In this document: positions 24,884 through 33,253 of the stretch, one piece after another | Layout: each line of letters starts with the position of its first letter | Numbering within the stretch: position 1 is the stretch's first letter | Assembly: GCF_004363725.1 (NCBI RefSeq) | Contig: NZ_SNZF01000013.1 | Span: 61,148-125,147 of the forward strand | Source: Aquamicrobium defluvii | GTDB lineage: Bacteria; Pseudomonadota; Alphaproteobacteria; Rhizobiales; Rhizobiaceae | DNA: 64,000 nt | Reading direction: 5' to 3' | Notes under the pieces: generated by a model | What the model saw: only the letters and a program-made list of their open reading frames with translations | Database searches by the model: none | What the model was told of the DNA's origin: nothing | Made by a program: the position numbers and the translations under genes

Positions 24884-26922
24884 CAGATCGTCCCGCGCTT
24901 CTGGTAGTAGCCGCTGGCGCCGGGCAGGCCCTTTCGGCTCATGCTGGTGCTCTGGTTAACCGATACCTCCAACATCGGCCCGGATGCCAACTGGATGCGT
25001 TGGTCGGCGATGTCGGCCATGCGGCCACTGTCATCGCGCAAGACGATCTCGATTACCTCGCGACCCTGCGCCACGGCAGCATTGCCATGATACTGGGGAG
25101 CCGGGGTGACATATCCACCGACATCGTAGCCGCGAAGATTGCTGTTGGCTGGCGCATAAGCTCGGACATAGCCGCCGCCCATGTACCCCTTCGCCGCCTT
25201 GTGGGCGCGGTCGAGGTGCCCGACCCCGATCCGGTCAACCGCCTTCTTCGAGAACACGTATTCCCCGGCATGGACGATGCCCGCAGGCTGAGAGTCCGTG
25301 CCGGGTCCTGTGTAACCGCCCTTGGCAAAGCCGAAGATCTTGCCGATCCCGCCAAGCAGGCCGCCGAGGAAACCTCCGCCGCCACCTGCTCCCGAAGATG
25401 CGCTGTTCACTTGGAAAAGCGCGTCAAGGACGTCATTCAGCAGTTTGTCCACGATCTTGTTGAGGGCGTTGAGCGCGGCGTCCCCGAAAGACCGCCAGAA
25501 CCCTTTACCCTGCTCCAAGCCGGAACGGAGGTCGGAAACAAAACCACCTACGAGATCGCGGGCAAATTTCATTGCCGCCTCAGCCGACTTATCGACGGTC
25601 TCTTTCAAGCCTTTCCACTGATCCGTGGCCCCTTTTGCCGCATCACCCGCAGCCTTTCCTGCCTGTCCCGACGCGCTTTCAACATTGCTGAAACTGCCTG
25701 CAAGTTCACGAACTTTGTCAGCGGCAGCGGAAGCGCCTTTCGCCACGGCGTCATAGGTGGCGCCTACATAATCGGTCCCCATCGCCGAGCCGAACGCCCC
25801 CTTTGCCGCATCGGCGGCGGCGCTCGATGCTCCAGCGTAGGGATTTCCGAGGCGCCCCAGAGAGAACTCGCCGATTGTTGCGATGTTGATATCGTCGCCC
25901 ATTCCGAAAGGCAGCGACTTCATCGCGGAATTGACCTTACCGATGAAGCCGTCGATCAAACCGGCAACCTTGTTGATCATGCCTTCAACACCGCCGATCA
26001 CCGCGTTTGCGGTGGATATTACGAGATCGCCAAGGGCAGCGGGCAAAGCTGACCAGGTGGCTTTGATGGCGTTGAAGCCTCCGACGAACGCGCCGATTAC
26101 CCAGTTCACCGCATTGTTAGCATCAGCAACGATATCGCGGCCGAATATCTGCGCGAGTTCGTCCCTGAAGATGTTTGCGGCTGCAATCGCCGCTGTGATG
26201 CCGATGACAAATGCGGCGGCCGGGTTAGCAGCCACAAAGGCCAAAGCTGCCGCGCCCAGAGCTTGTACCACGCCCCATATTGTCACAGCCAGCGCACCCA
26301 AACCGGCTAGAATTGCCGGGGCATAGATGAGCGCGAGCGCAGCGGCAGCACCGACCGCATATGGGGCAACGGCCTCGATAGCATCAGCCAGGCCATGGAG
26401 GGCTGTAACAGCGACAGCACCCCAATCTACCATCTTCGCCAGTTCGGCAAGGAGAATGCCTACGCCGACCGAAATCGCATTCAGGGCGATACCGGCCAGC
26501 GCCTGTTTCACTTTACCCAGCGCGAGCGCGAAGCCTTGTGACGCGATAGATGCCCGTTCGGTCTTGCGCCCCGCCTGCTCCACTGCATTCCCATAGCCAG
26601 TGGCCTTCGATGCTGCCTCCTGTGCGGCTCCTGCCTGTTTGGCAACGCTCTTGGTGGCTGCGTCCGAAGCCTTGGCAGCGTCCCTGATCCGCGTGCCTGT
26701 CCGGGCAACGACCTCATCATAAGTTTCCCACTGCATGCGGGCCTTGCCGGCCGCGGTGGTGATGTTCGCCGTCGCCTTGGCGGCTTTGTCTGATGCCGCT
26801 GCAACACCTGCCGCCGCGGCTTCCGCCTTTTTGGCCGCAGCCGTGAGACGATCAAGATCCGCTGCGCCCTTTTTTACCTGATCAGAGTGGACCTCCAAGC
26901 CAAGAGTGGCCACTTCAGCCAT
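24883..26922 (-). CDS. Tail tape measure protein
   Basis: The 679-residue protein has an N-terminal coiled coil very rich in Ala and Lys (residues ~15-130). Long hydrophobic stretches follow (~135-260, e.g. ALALIYAPAILAGLGALAVTIW). The C-terminus is Gly-rich, with FAKGGYTGPGTDSQPAG and VHAGEYVFSKKAVDRIG, a signature of phage tape measure proteins. The length predicts a tail of about 100 nm by the usual 0.15 nm per residue rule. It directly follows the gpG/gpGT pair. Confidence 0.92.
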   Translation of the reverse strand: MAEVATLGLEVHSDQVKKGAADLDRLTAAAKKAEAAAAGVAAASDKAAKATANITTAAGKARMQWETYDEVVARTGTRIRDAAKASDAATKSVAKQAGAAQEAASKATGYGNAVEQAGRKTERASIASQGFALALGKVKQALAGIALNAISVGVGILLAELAKMVDWGAVAVTALHGLADAIEAVAPYAVGAAAALALIYAPAILAGLGALAVTIWGVVQALGAAALAFVAANPAAAFVIGITAAIAAANIFRDELAQIFGRDIVADANNAVNWVIGAFVGGFNAIKATWSALPAALGDLVISTANAVIGGVEGMINKVAGLIDGFIGKVNSAMKSLPFGMGDDINIATIGEFSLGRLGNPYAGASSAAADAAKGAFGSAMGTDYVGATYDAVAKGASAAADKVRELAGSFSNVESASGQAGKAAGDAAKGATDQWKGLKETVDKSAEAAMKFARDLVGGFVSDLRSGLEQGKGFWRSFGDAALNALNKIVDKLLNDVLDALFQVNSASSGAGGGGGFLGGLLGGIGKIFGFAKGGYTGPGTDSQPAGIVHAGEYVFSKKAVDRIGVGHLDRAHKAAKGYMGGGYVRAYAPANSNLRGYDVGGYVTPAPQYHGNAAVAQGREVIEIVLRDDSGRMADIADQRIQLASGPMLEVSVNQSTSMSRKGLPGASGYYQKRGTI

Positions 26923-26964
26923 TTGCCATTCTCCTGCCGTTCTGCTTGCTGGCCACGCTTCTGA

Positions 26965-27746
26965 TCACTTCCCTGAAAACGCCCCCCGGAACATCTCTCG
27001 TGAGAATTCCTTCGGCTTTCCGTCGCTGTTCGCATGATCGAGATAGACGCGGTCCATCGCGCGGATGCAGCGCGTGAACAGCGTGGTCTCGTCTGGTGGC
27101 CATCCAGACGTATAGAGCCTGATCGAACTGTACTGGATCGGCCCGACACCCATGCCGACCTGCCGGTCAGACGAAAGCTCCCAGAATGCGGAGAACCAAG
27201 CCCACGCGCCGGCGATGAAGTCGGGCGGCCAAAGGCTATCCGGAATATCCTGCCCGAACTGGGCGAAAGCCTCCCGCTCTTTCTGAGCGTTCGGGTTCTC
27301 CAGAGCCCAACTCAGGCAGGCCGTCAGTTTTTTTCCAGTTCCTCGGCCGCATCTTCGAGACGGTTATCAACCTGCGTAGCCGCATCAGAAACGATGCCAA
27401 GGAACTTGTCACCGGTGCGGGACGTGAGCCATTTGCGGGCGAGTTCCTTGCTGTACGGCACTGGCTTGCCGCCTTCGGTCAAGCCCTCCCAATCCAGTAG
27501 AACCGCCTCCGCAACCACTTCGCGAATGATGCGGATTTGAGCAGCATGGACGAGGTTTCCCGACGCATCGCGCTCTTTGCGCGAGGCCCGGCGTTCCTTG
27601 AACGATTTCAGGGACTGCACTTTTTCGGAAGACCAGCCGCGCACCTTCAACCGCAAGCCAGGGGCTTCCGGATTATCATCGACCCATACGCCATCATCGA
27701 TTTCGGCGATGGCCTTTTCGCTCAGGAGGATTTCATTGATATCCAT
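26965..27746 (-). CDS. Tail assembly chaperone gpGT (product of -1 frameshift)
   Basis: Slipping by -1 at the A AAA AAC heptamer (27333-27327) joins the gpG frame to a second frame that runs without a stop to 26965. It adds 120 residues (LTACLSWALENPNAQKER..., WPPDFIAGAWAWFSAFWEL, YTSGWPPDETTLF). The joined product would be about 260 residues. The downstream frame has no good start of its own at its beginning and lies between gpG and the tape measure gene, exactly the lambda G/GT layout. The frame was read by hand and agrees in length (121 codons including stop). Confidence 0.8.
27324..27746 (-). CDS. Tail assembly chaperone gpG
   Basis: The 140-residue protein starts at the ATG at 27746 (MDINEILLSEKAIAEIDDG; AAGGCAAAG precedes). 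It is a small, charged protein between the tail tube and tape measure genes, the place of the tail assembly chaperone that coats the tape measure protein. Its last codons GAA AAA AAC TGA contain the slippery heptamer for gpGT. Confidence 0.8.
   Translation of the reverse strand: MDINEILLSEKAIAEIDDGVWVDDNPEAPGLRLKVRGWSSEKVQSLKSFKERRASRKERDASGNLVHAAQIRIIREVVAEAVLLDWEGLTEGGKPVPYSKELARKWLTSRTGDKFLGIVSDAATQVDNRLEDAAEELEKN
27327..27333 (-). promoter_or_regulatory. Slippery heptamer A AAA AAC
   Basis: On the minus strand A-AAA-AAC is in the correct phase with the gpG codons (GAA AAA AAC) and is followed at once by the zero-frame stop TGA. This is one of the most efficient -1 frameshift heptamers in bacteria. 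Confidence 0.82.
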
Positions 27747-27826
27747 GATCTTTGCCTTGGTTCCCGGTTCCATGCGGGGCCGGCCGGCGGAACCACCTCC
27801 AGCCAGCCCCTAGCCGCCGAAGCGGA

Positions 27827-28540
27827 TCAGACTTCGAGGATGTTCGAATCGACTGCGATCGACCAATTGCGCAGATGGGCGGTTGCCGCAGCGCCGCCCT
27901 GACGCGCGCCGGGAAGCGCAAGGCCATAGAACATGTCGGTCATCCCGGGCGGAGGCGCGACGGCCGTGTGCGTCCCATTGCCGGCCGCGGTCGTATCGAC
28001 AGCAGTTCCTCCCGGCGTCGCCGCCACCGAGAAGGCATCTGCCGTGAGACCTGAGGAGACGACATAATAGACAGTCCCGGCCGTCAGACCGGTCGGCAGT
28101 GCGCCTGTGGTCGAGAACACGACGGGCTGACCCGCAACGAACCCATGGCCAGTCCATGTCACGACGCCCGGCGTTGCAACGCTGATCGTCACTTCGGATT
28201 CAGGCGCGCAGTCAGCGCCCCACTCGATCTTAAAGGCGTACGGCTGGCAAGCCTCGATCGCCTCCTTGAACTTGACCTGACCGGGATCGAGCGCCATCGG
28301 CACGAACTGGTTTTCCATCGTGCCGCCGTTCAGCGTCGTCTTGAATTTGCGCACGCGCTTTTCGTTGATGAGCGCCTGCTCGCCAACTTCCTGGGTATCG
28401 CCAATGGCGCCAGCGTTCGCCCATCCTCCAACCTCGGTCCATACCTGGCTTGCGAAGTCAGGCAGCGTGACCGTGCCTTTGGCCGTGACACGGCTGCCGA
28501 TGTAGAGTTTCGATCCCGAGACCGGATAAAGTCCGCTCAT
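27827..28540 (-). CDS. Major tail tube protein with inserted surface domain
   Basis: The 237-residue protein has a tail tube core (YIGSRVTAKGTVTLPDF, TLNGGTMENQFVPMALDPGQ) and a C-terminal segment MFYGLALPGARQGG. Residues ~116-193 look like an inserted beta-rich domain (PGVVTWTGHGFVAGQPVVF... TAGTVYYVV... FSVAATPGGTAVDTTAAG) of the kind displayed on the outside of tail tubes. The gene sits between the connector genes and the tail chaperones. Confidence 0.85.
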   Translation of the reverse strand: MSGLYPVSGSKLYIGSRVTAKGTVTLPDFASQVWTEVGGWANAGAIGDTQEVGEQALINEKRVRKFKTTLNGGTMENQFVPMALDPGQVKFKEAIEACQPYAFKIEWGADCAPESEVTISVATPGVVTWTGHGFVAGQPVVFSTTGALPTGLTAGTVYYVVSSGLTADAFSVAATPGGTAVDTTAAGNGTHTAVAPPPGMTDMFYGLALPGARQGGAAATAHLRNWSIAVDSNILEV

Positions 28541-28617
28541 TTTGGTTGCTCCTGCGCATGAAAAAGGCCCGCTGAAGCGAGCCAGGAAATCCGGTCAGCG
28601 CCGGAATATCGATCTGG

Positions 28618-28800
28618 TTACCGTTTGCGCGACTTCACTGACGGGGCAGCATGTTCCGCCAGTTCCTCCACGCCGGTCTTTTCCTTGATGCCAAGGATCT
28701 CGGCCGCGCCCTTGGCGACATGGCCCAGCGCCTCGCTAAATCTCGCGTTCAGAAGGGCCTCTCGGGCCATCTTCCGGCGCGCTTCACAGTCTGCGCACAT
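28618..28800 (-). CDS. Small protein of unknown function in the tail cluster
   Basis: A 60-residue, Ala/Lys/Glu-rich protein with an N-terminal MCADCEARRK (CxxC). GGAGGCTGCC precedes the ATG at 28800, an excellent ribosome-binding site, and the gene lies 9 bp after the previous one. Function unknown. Confidence 0.6.
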   Translation of the reverse strand: MCADCEARRKMAREALLNARFSEALGHVAKGAAEILGIKEKTGVEELAEHAAPSVKSRKR

Positions 28801-28809
28801 GGCAGCCTC

Positions 28810-29259
28810 CTATGCGAATGTTCTCAGATTGATGCGAACTTGCGTCCGCAGATATGCATCATCGCGGTATGCCCCGAGGACATCAGGAGCCTTGGTGACG
28901 TTGACGCCGACACCCTGAAAGGACATGCACAGGCCGGCCGGGAAGTGAGCCGCGATCTTCCCGGCTTGTTCCCGGACCGCGTTCCTGTGCGTCTTGCCGG
29001 ATCCTGTTCCCACCTTGGCGATCGGCCAGCAGAGGGTGAGCAAGAGCAAGCCCGGCCGCTCGTGTGGCGCATCTGCCTTGATCAAGAGGCGCACCGTCCT
29101 ATTCGGCTCGTGGTGCGCCTCGATATAGGGCGCGGGCTGGCCGCCAGACGTCGGTGGCGAGGCAGGCTCGTCATCGGTCCATAAAACCGGATACGGCAAC
29201 GGCAGGCTCGCCACGCGGGCCTGTATGGCCTGCGAGATCTTCGTTTCGACGGTTGGCAT
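28810..29259 (-). CDS. Tail terminator-like protein (DUF4128-like)
   Basis: The 149-residue protein starts at the ATG at 29259 (MPTVETKISQAIQARVASL), 2 bp after the previous stop. It has a FQGVGVNV and RTQVRINLRTF end, typical of small proteins that cap the tail and join it to the head. The DUF4128-like call rests on the N-terminal pattern and gene order. Confidence 0.72.
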   Translation of the reverse strand: MPTVETKISQAIQARVASLPLPYPVLWTDDEPASPPTSGGQPAPYIEAHHEPNRTVRLLIKADAPHERPGLLLLTLCWPIAKVGTGSGKTHRNAVREQAGKIAAHFPAGLCMSFQGVGVNVTKAPDVLGAYRDDAYLRTQVRINLRTFA

Positions 29260-29261
29260 GG

Positions 29262-29714
29262 CTATAGCCCGAACCTTTGCTTCACCATCGCCGCCTTCTC
29301 GGCAACGATCTGCTGCCAGCGCTGGGCGACAAGATCGACCCATGGGCGCGGCGAGCGGCCATTGGCTCCACGATGCACGAACAGTCCATATCGGGCCGTG
29401 TAGCCGAGATAGATCGTGTCTCCGAGTTCGGCGCCAGCGATGACGAGGATCACATCGCCGGTGTCCGCATTGACTGCTACGCCCGGATTGTCGCGGACCA
29501 ACTGCGGCATAGCGTCGGTCGAAGCCATCAGTGAGGCGCGCAAGAACCCCGTCCGCCGATAGTTCGGCGTCTCCGGCGTGTCGTAGACCATCTCCGTGAT
29601 CTGGTCGTTCAACTGTTTGACCAGTTCCTGGGCGGCTTCGCGGAAAACCGCTTCCTCGGCTTCCTTCACGCGCCGGGTCCAACCCTCGATCGTCGCAGCG
29701 AAGGTGTTAGCCAC
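29262..29714 (-). CDS. HK97 gp10-like tail completion protein
   Basis: A 150-residue protein with an N-terminal helix (MANTFAATIEGWTRRVKEAEEAVFREAAQELV), YRRTGFLRASLMAS and a C-terminal YARYGLFVHRGANG(RSPRPWVDLV) pattern, all typical of the HK97 gp10 family of head-tail joining proteins. It overlaps the previous gene by 8 bp. Confidence 0.8.
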   Translation of the reverse strand: MANTFAATIEGWTRRVKEAEEAVFREAAQELVKQLNDQITEMVYDTPETPNYRRTGFLRASLMASTDAMPQLVRDNPGVAVNADTGDVILVIAGAELGDTIYLGYTARYGLFVHRGANGRSPRPWVDLVAQRWQQIVAEKAAMVKQRFGL

Positions 29715-30774
29715 CCGTGCGCTCCCTGTATCGGCGCAGGGCCTGGCCGGTGAAATCGATCTGGTAGTCTACCGAGCATTTGCAGCCGATGGTGTGCCGC
29801 GCCGGCAGGTTCGGATCGTGCGGCCCGTCACACTGGAAACCGTCCGGCAGAACAAACTTCGCCCTGAACGGAATGGCGGGCTGGGACGCCATCGCCAGAT
29901 GCTCGAGGCGTGGCTCCCGGCTGACCGTCCGCCGCCATTTCTTGGTGACGAGATCGGCATCGAGCTTGCCGTCATCAATCTGCTGCTGGAACGCATCGCG
30001 CTTCGACCGGGCCAGCGCCGAATGCGTCTCCAGAATGGAAATCGTGTCCGCCCGGTACTTCAGCGCCTTGTTGGAATAGAGCCTGGCAATCCGTTCGGAA
30101 TCCTCCGGAGCAAGCCCCTTGCCCTCGCGGATCGCCTTCAGGACCGTCCTGTCCAGCCGCTTATCGCGGTTGGCGAAGGTCAGATAGTCTCGCATATAGG
30201 CCACGTCGCCCCCGCGCATGGCGCGCTCGATCCGGGCAACAGTTTCCATCTGCGGACGAGACAGACCTATCAGACCTCCCTCACGGCGTCCGGTGACGCG
30301 GTTCACGCGACCGGCGATCAGCCTGCCGGCATCATATGGCGATTGCCCGCGCGAGAGGTTATCGACCAGCACGTCGCGAATGCCCTCCCGCGCCTCGGTG
30401 ACGATGCCCGTGACCAGCCGCGCGGCGTGATCGCGCATGGCCTGTTCGGCCGGCAGATTGCGCACGCCCCACGAAAACACAACGCGGTTGCCCGAGGGGT
30501 CCCGCAGCGACGGCATGCTGTCCACCGTGGCAATGCCGCCGGCATGGTATGCCTGCAAGAGCGACTGCTCGAATTTGGCGAAAACACCGTCCTCGATCCC
30601 GAGATCCGCAACCACGCCGGCCACGTCGCCGCGCTCCAGTCGCTCGACGATGCGTTTCAGGACGATGTTCGACCGGATGCGATCAATCGCCTCGATCCAG
30701 GCAAGCCGAACCTGCGGATCGAAGTCGGCTGCGACCTGCTCGAGCAATTCACGGGCGGAAAGGCGCTTGAGCAT
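29707..30774 (-). CDS. Minor head protein (Mu gpF/SPP1 gp7-like)
   Basis: The 355-residue protein resembles phage head morphogenesis proteins. A helical N-terminus is followed by RADTISILETHSALARSKRDAF, WRRTVSREPRLEHLAMASQPAIPF and a C-terminal HTIGCKCSVDY, the usual conserved end of the SPP1 gp7/Mu gpF family. It probably sits inside the head near the portal. It lies among connector genes rather than directly after the portal gene, a slightly unusual order. Confidence 0.82.
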   Translation of the reverse strand: MLKRLSARELLEQVAADFDPQVRLAWIEAIDRIRSNIVLKRIVERLERGDVAGVVADLGIEDGVFAKFEQSLLQAYHAGGIATVDSMPSLRDPSGNRVVFSWGVRNLPAEQAMRDHAARLVTGIVTEAREGIRDVLVDNLSRGQSPYDAGRLIAGRVNRVTGRREGGLIGLSRPQMETVARIERAMRGGDVAYMRDYLTFANRDKRLDRTVLKAIREGKGLAPEDSERIARLYSNKALKYRADTISILETHSALARSKRDAFQQQIDDGKLDADLVTKKWRRTVSREPRLEHLAMASQPAIPFRAKFVLPDGFQCDGPHDPNLPARHTIGCKCSVDYQIDFTGQALRRYRERTGG

Positions 30775-30777
30775 CTA

Positions 30778-31230
30778 TCAGCCTCGAATGATGAACTTGT
30801 GTGCGGCCTTTACGCCCGCGCCCGGCACCGGCACGCGCTGCAGCGTGGTGAACGGCAGGCCATCGACGTTGACGACGTCCGGCACGGCTAAATCAAACGG
30901 CACGATGGTGTTCGACGCTACCGGGTCATCTTCGCCCGTCTGCGTCGATATCAGCGCCATCCAGTCGGCACAGATCAGCATCTGATCGGACGCGAGGATC
31001 GTGGTGCCGTCGACGAGTTCCTTGCTGACACCAGAGATCGCGCCGCGCAGGAGGTAGGTCTTGAGCGTCTCTACGCCTTCCCACGGCTCCCACGTGGGCC
31101 AATCCGGGGGCATCGGCTCTTGCTCAATGCGCTCCACGGTGATGACGCCCTGCCCGAGACCGCCGGCACTCTCTGGCGCCAGCAGTTCACGGGCCATGTC
31201 GGCCATTTCGTCATAGAAGCCGGCCATCAC
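30778..31230 (-). CDS. Head closure/connector-like protein
   Basis: A 150-residue protein with WEGVETLKTYLLRGAISG, ILASDQMLICADWM and FTTLQRVPVPGAGVKAAHKFIIRG. The gene order (after the gp6-like connector and before tail-joining proteins) suggests a head closure role. The start overlaps the previous stop (ATGATGA). The family is known to me only as a phage hypothetical. Confidence 0.65.
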   Translation of the reverse strand: MMAGFYDEMADMARELLAPESAGGLGQGVITVERIEQEPMPPDWPTWEPWEGVETLKTYLLRGAISGVSKELVDGTTILASDQMLICADWMALISTQTGEDDPVASNTIVPFDLAVPDVVNVDGLPFTTLQRVPVPGAGVKAAHKFIIRG

Positions 31231-31742
31231 ACCCTCAAGAGATCGACAGACGCGCCGCCAGCACGAGACAGAACACAGCGCAGCGCATCCTCGACGGCCA
31301 TCAGAACCGGGCGCATCGCGTCGGCCGCACCTGGAACGCCGTCACTCGGGCCGAAGAACTCGCGCTCGATCGTGTCGACCTTCTGCCGCTTGACCAGCCG
31401 CCCCGGCGTCACCGCAGGTGATGATGACCCCGGCTGTAGCAATTCCGCCAATGCAATCTCATAGGCCGCGTTGACGACTTCCTGAGGGATTTCATCGCTC
31501 GGTATGTCTTCGCTTGCGCAGTGGTCGTATGCGCCTGTTCTGGGCCACGCCAATGCCTGCGATCGGCCTCCTGTCTTACGGCCGGCAAAGCGGTCACCAT
31601 AGATGCCATCCAGAGCAGAGCTTGCGCGGACAAGGGCGGCAGTGCGCTGCGCATCAGTGACGCCAGCAGCTGACCAAGCGGCGTTGCCGCGCGCCTCATG
31701 GTAGGCCAATGCGCCGGGAAGGTCGCCGTAGTGATCGGCCAT
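31227..31742 (-). CDS. Head-tail connector (HK97 gp6/DnaT-like group)
   Basis: A 171-residue helical protein beginning MADHYGDLPGALAYHEARGN with DAQRTAALVRASSALDGIYGDRFAGRKT. Similar proteins are annotated as DnaT-like or gp6-type adaptors and form the first ring below the portal. The middle FGPSDGVPGAADAMRPVL region is conserved-looking. It overlaps the next gene by 4 bp. Confidence 0.7.
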   Translation of the reverse strand: MADHYGDLPGALAYHEARGNAAWSAAGVTDAQRTAALVRASSALDGIYGDRFAGRKTGGRSQALAWPRTGAYDHCASEDIPSDEIPQEVVNAAYEIALAELLQPGSSSPAVTPGRLVKRQKVDTIEREFFGPSDGVPGAADAMRPVLMAVEDALRCVLSRAGGASVDLLRV

Positions 31743-31745
31743 TGG

Positions 31746-32627
31746 TCATTCCTCGCCAGCCGCCACGGCGTTCAGCGCGTTGAACTGCTCAACCAGCTTT
31801 GCCCTGCCGAGCAGGTGGTGCGGCTTCTGGCCGGTGGCGGCTTCGATGGCAGAGCGCAGATGATCATCGCTCAGCCCTTCGCCGCTGTCGGTGCCGAGTT
31901 CGATCTTTTCCGGCTCAGCCGGCTTTGCATCGGCAGGTTTGAACCTTGCATCGATGATCTTGAAGCCCTTGGCGTTCAGTTCCTTCTTACGCTCCAACGA
32001 AACCGGGTGCGGCTCGTAGGCGATCTTGTCGAGTTTGACCTTGCTCATTCTGGTTTGCTCCAATGTCGGACCGGGTGCATCGGCATCAGTCGAGCCGGTC
32101 GCCAGCCAATCGGTTGTCGGGGTTCCGAAGAAATGCGCGGTCCAGCCGCTCATGGATCTGATGCGGGCGCGGTATTCAGACCGAAGCGCTTCCCACACCG
32201 TGCGATACCCGCCAGCTGCTTCCCACTGGACGGCATCGAAGAAATGCGAACTGCGAACCAGAGGAATGCCAGCAAGCACCACCCTGTCGGCTCCCAGATC
32301 GATCAGCGCTGCCTTTGCCGTAAACAGCCCGGACGATCCGCTGTCGCCCTGCCCCGGGAACCGGAATTCGACCAACTCGGCCCATATCGGCGGATAGTCT
32401 CCGTGAACGAGGTAGCGCGCTGCATCTGCAAAGCCGTTCGCGCGGCGCTGATCCCGCCAGCGAGTGATATGTTCGGGGTGCAGCGTAACCCACGCGTCCA
32501 GCCTGCCCGGCCAGATCGCACCCACGTCATTGCATGCAACGATGAAATCAAAATCGGCCAAGTCCAGCGCGGCGGTCCATTCGTCTTGAACGCCAGCCGC
32601 GCCGCCAAGGCAAAGTGCAGTTTTCAT
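31746..32627 (-). CDS. Unknown two-part protein with C-terminal HeH/LEM-like segment
   Basis: Starting at the ATG at 32627 (MKTALCLGGAAGVQDEW), the 293-residue protein has an N-terminal alpha/beta part (to ~175) with DFIVACNDVGAIWPGRLDAWVTLHPEH and VVLAGIPLVRSSHFFD. This is reminiscent of DUF115/MptE-like or nucleotide-sugar folds but without a certain match. The C-terminal ~40 residues (GLSDDHLRSAIEAATGQKPHH and LGRAKLVEQFNAL) resemble a HeH/LEM DNA-binding motif. It lies between an HNH gene and the connectors. Its role in head assembly or as a passenger is unclear. Confidence 0.6.
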   Translation of the reverse strand: MKTALCLGGAAGVQDEWTAALDLADFDFIVACNDVGAIWPGRLDAWVTLHPEHITRWRDQRRANGFADAARYLVHGDYPPIWAELVEFRFPGQGDSGSSGLFTAKAALIDLGADRVVLAGIPLVRSSHFFDAVQWEAAGGYRTVWEALRSEYRARIRSMSGWTAHFFGTPTTDWLATGSTDADAPGPTLEQTRMSKVKLDKIAYEPHPVSLERKKELNAKGFKIIDARFKPADAKPAEPEKIELGTDSGEGLSDDHLRSAIEAATGQKPHHLLGRAKLVEQFNALNAVAAGEE

Positions 32628-32640
32628 AAATCCCCGACGA

Positions 32641-33165
32641 CTATGAGGGGATATGAAACTCCCCGTATGCTTTCGCTGCGGCTTCGTTACGCGCCGCCAG
32701 CGCCGCATCCTTCGTATCGAAAAGACCTAGATGGATCGTCCGCCCATCCTGCGCGATGTAGGCACGCCACTTCCCCGTCTGCGCATGCCAGCCGACGCCC
32801 GTGTGTCCGCTGCTATTGTCGGACCTCATGCCAATGTTGCGCATGTTGTCGGCCTTGGAAGCAGCCCGAAGGTTCGCCCACCTATTATCGGATCGATCCG
32901 CATTGGCATGGTCGATTTGCTCGGCCGGGAATGAGCCGGTCATATAGAGCCATGCAAGCCTATGGGCGAAGTATCTGACCCCATCGACGCCGATCAGGCG
33001 GTAGCCGAGCGCACTACTCACACTGCCGGCAAGAGAGCCTGCCGGTGCGCGATTTGACGTGCATACCAGCCAACGAAACTCGCCGGCCTCTGGATCGTAT
33101 GAGAGAACTTCCTTGAGACGAGATTGCGTCAGCGATGGACGCGCTGTATTTCTGGCCTTAGCCAC
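32641..33165 (-). CDS. HNH homing endonuclease with AP2-like domain
   Basis: The 174-residue protein has an HNH core (FAHRLAWLYMTGSFPAEQIDHANADRSDNRWANLR, read as HRLAW, IDH, NRW-NLR) and a C-terminal AP2-like DNA-binding part (HTGVGWHAQTGKWRAYI and HLGLFDTKDAALAARNEA). This architecture is typical of free-standing homing endonucleases. It sits alone between the capsid gene and the head genes and looks like an intron-less intruder. Confidence 0.88.
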   Translation of the reverse strand: MAKARNTARPSLTQSRLKEVLSYDPEAGEFRWLVCTSNRAPAGSLAGSVSSALGYRLIGVDGVRYFAHRLAWLYMTGSFPAEQIDHANADRSDNRWANLRAASKADNMRNIGMRSDNSSGHTGVGWHAQTGKWRAYIAQDGRTIHLGLFDTKDAALAARNEAAAKAYGEFHIPS

Positions 33166-33253
33166 CTCGAACCTCCAATGTTCGGGTTATGGTTAGAGCC
33201 GCCAGAGGTCTGCAAACCAATGGCGGCTCGTTGATTCTAAAGGCTTTCAGCCC

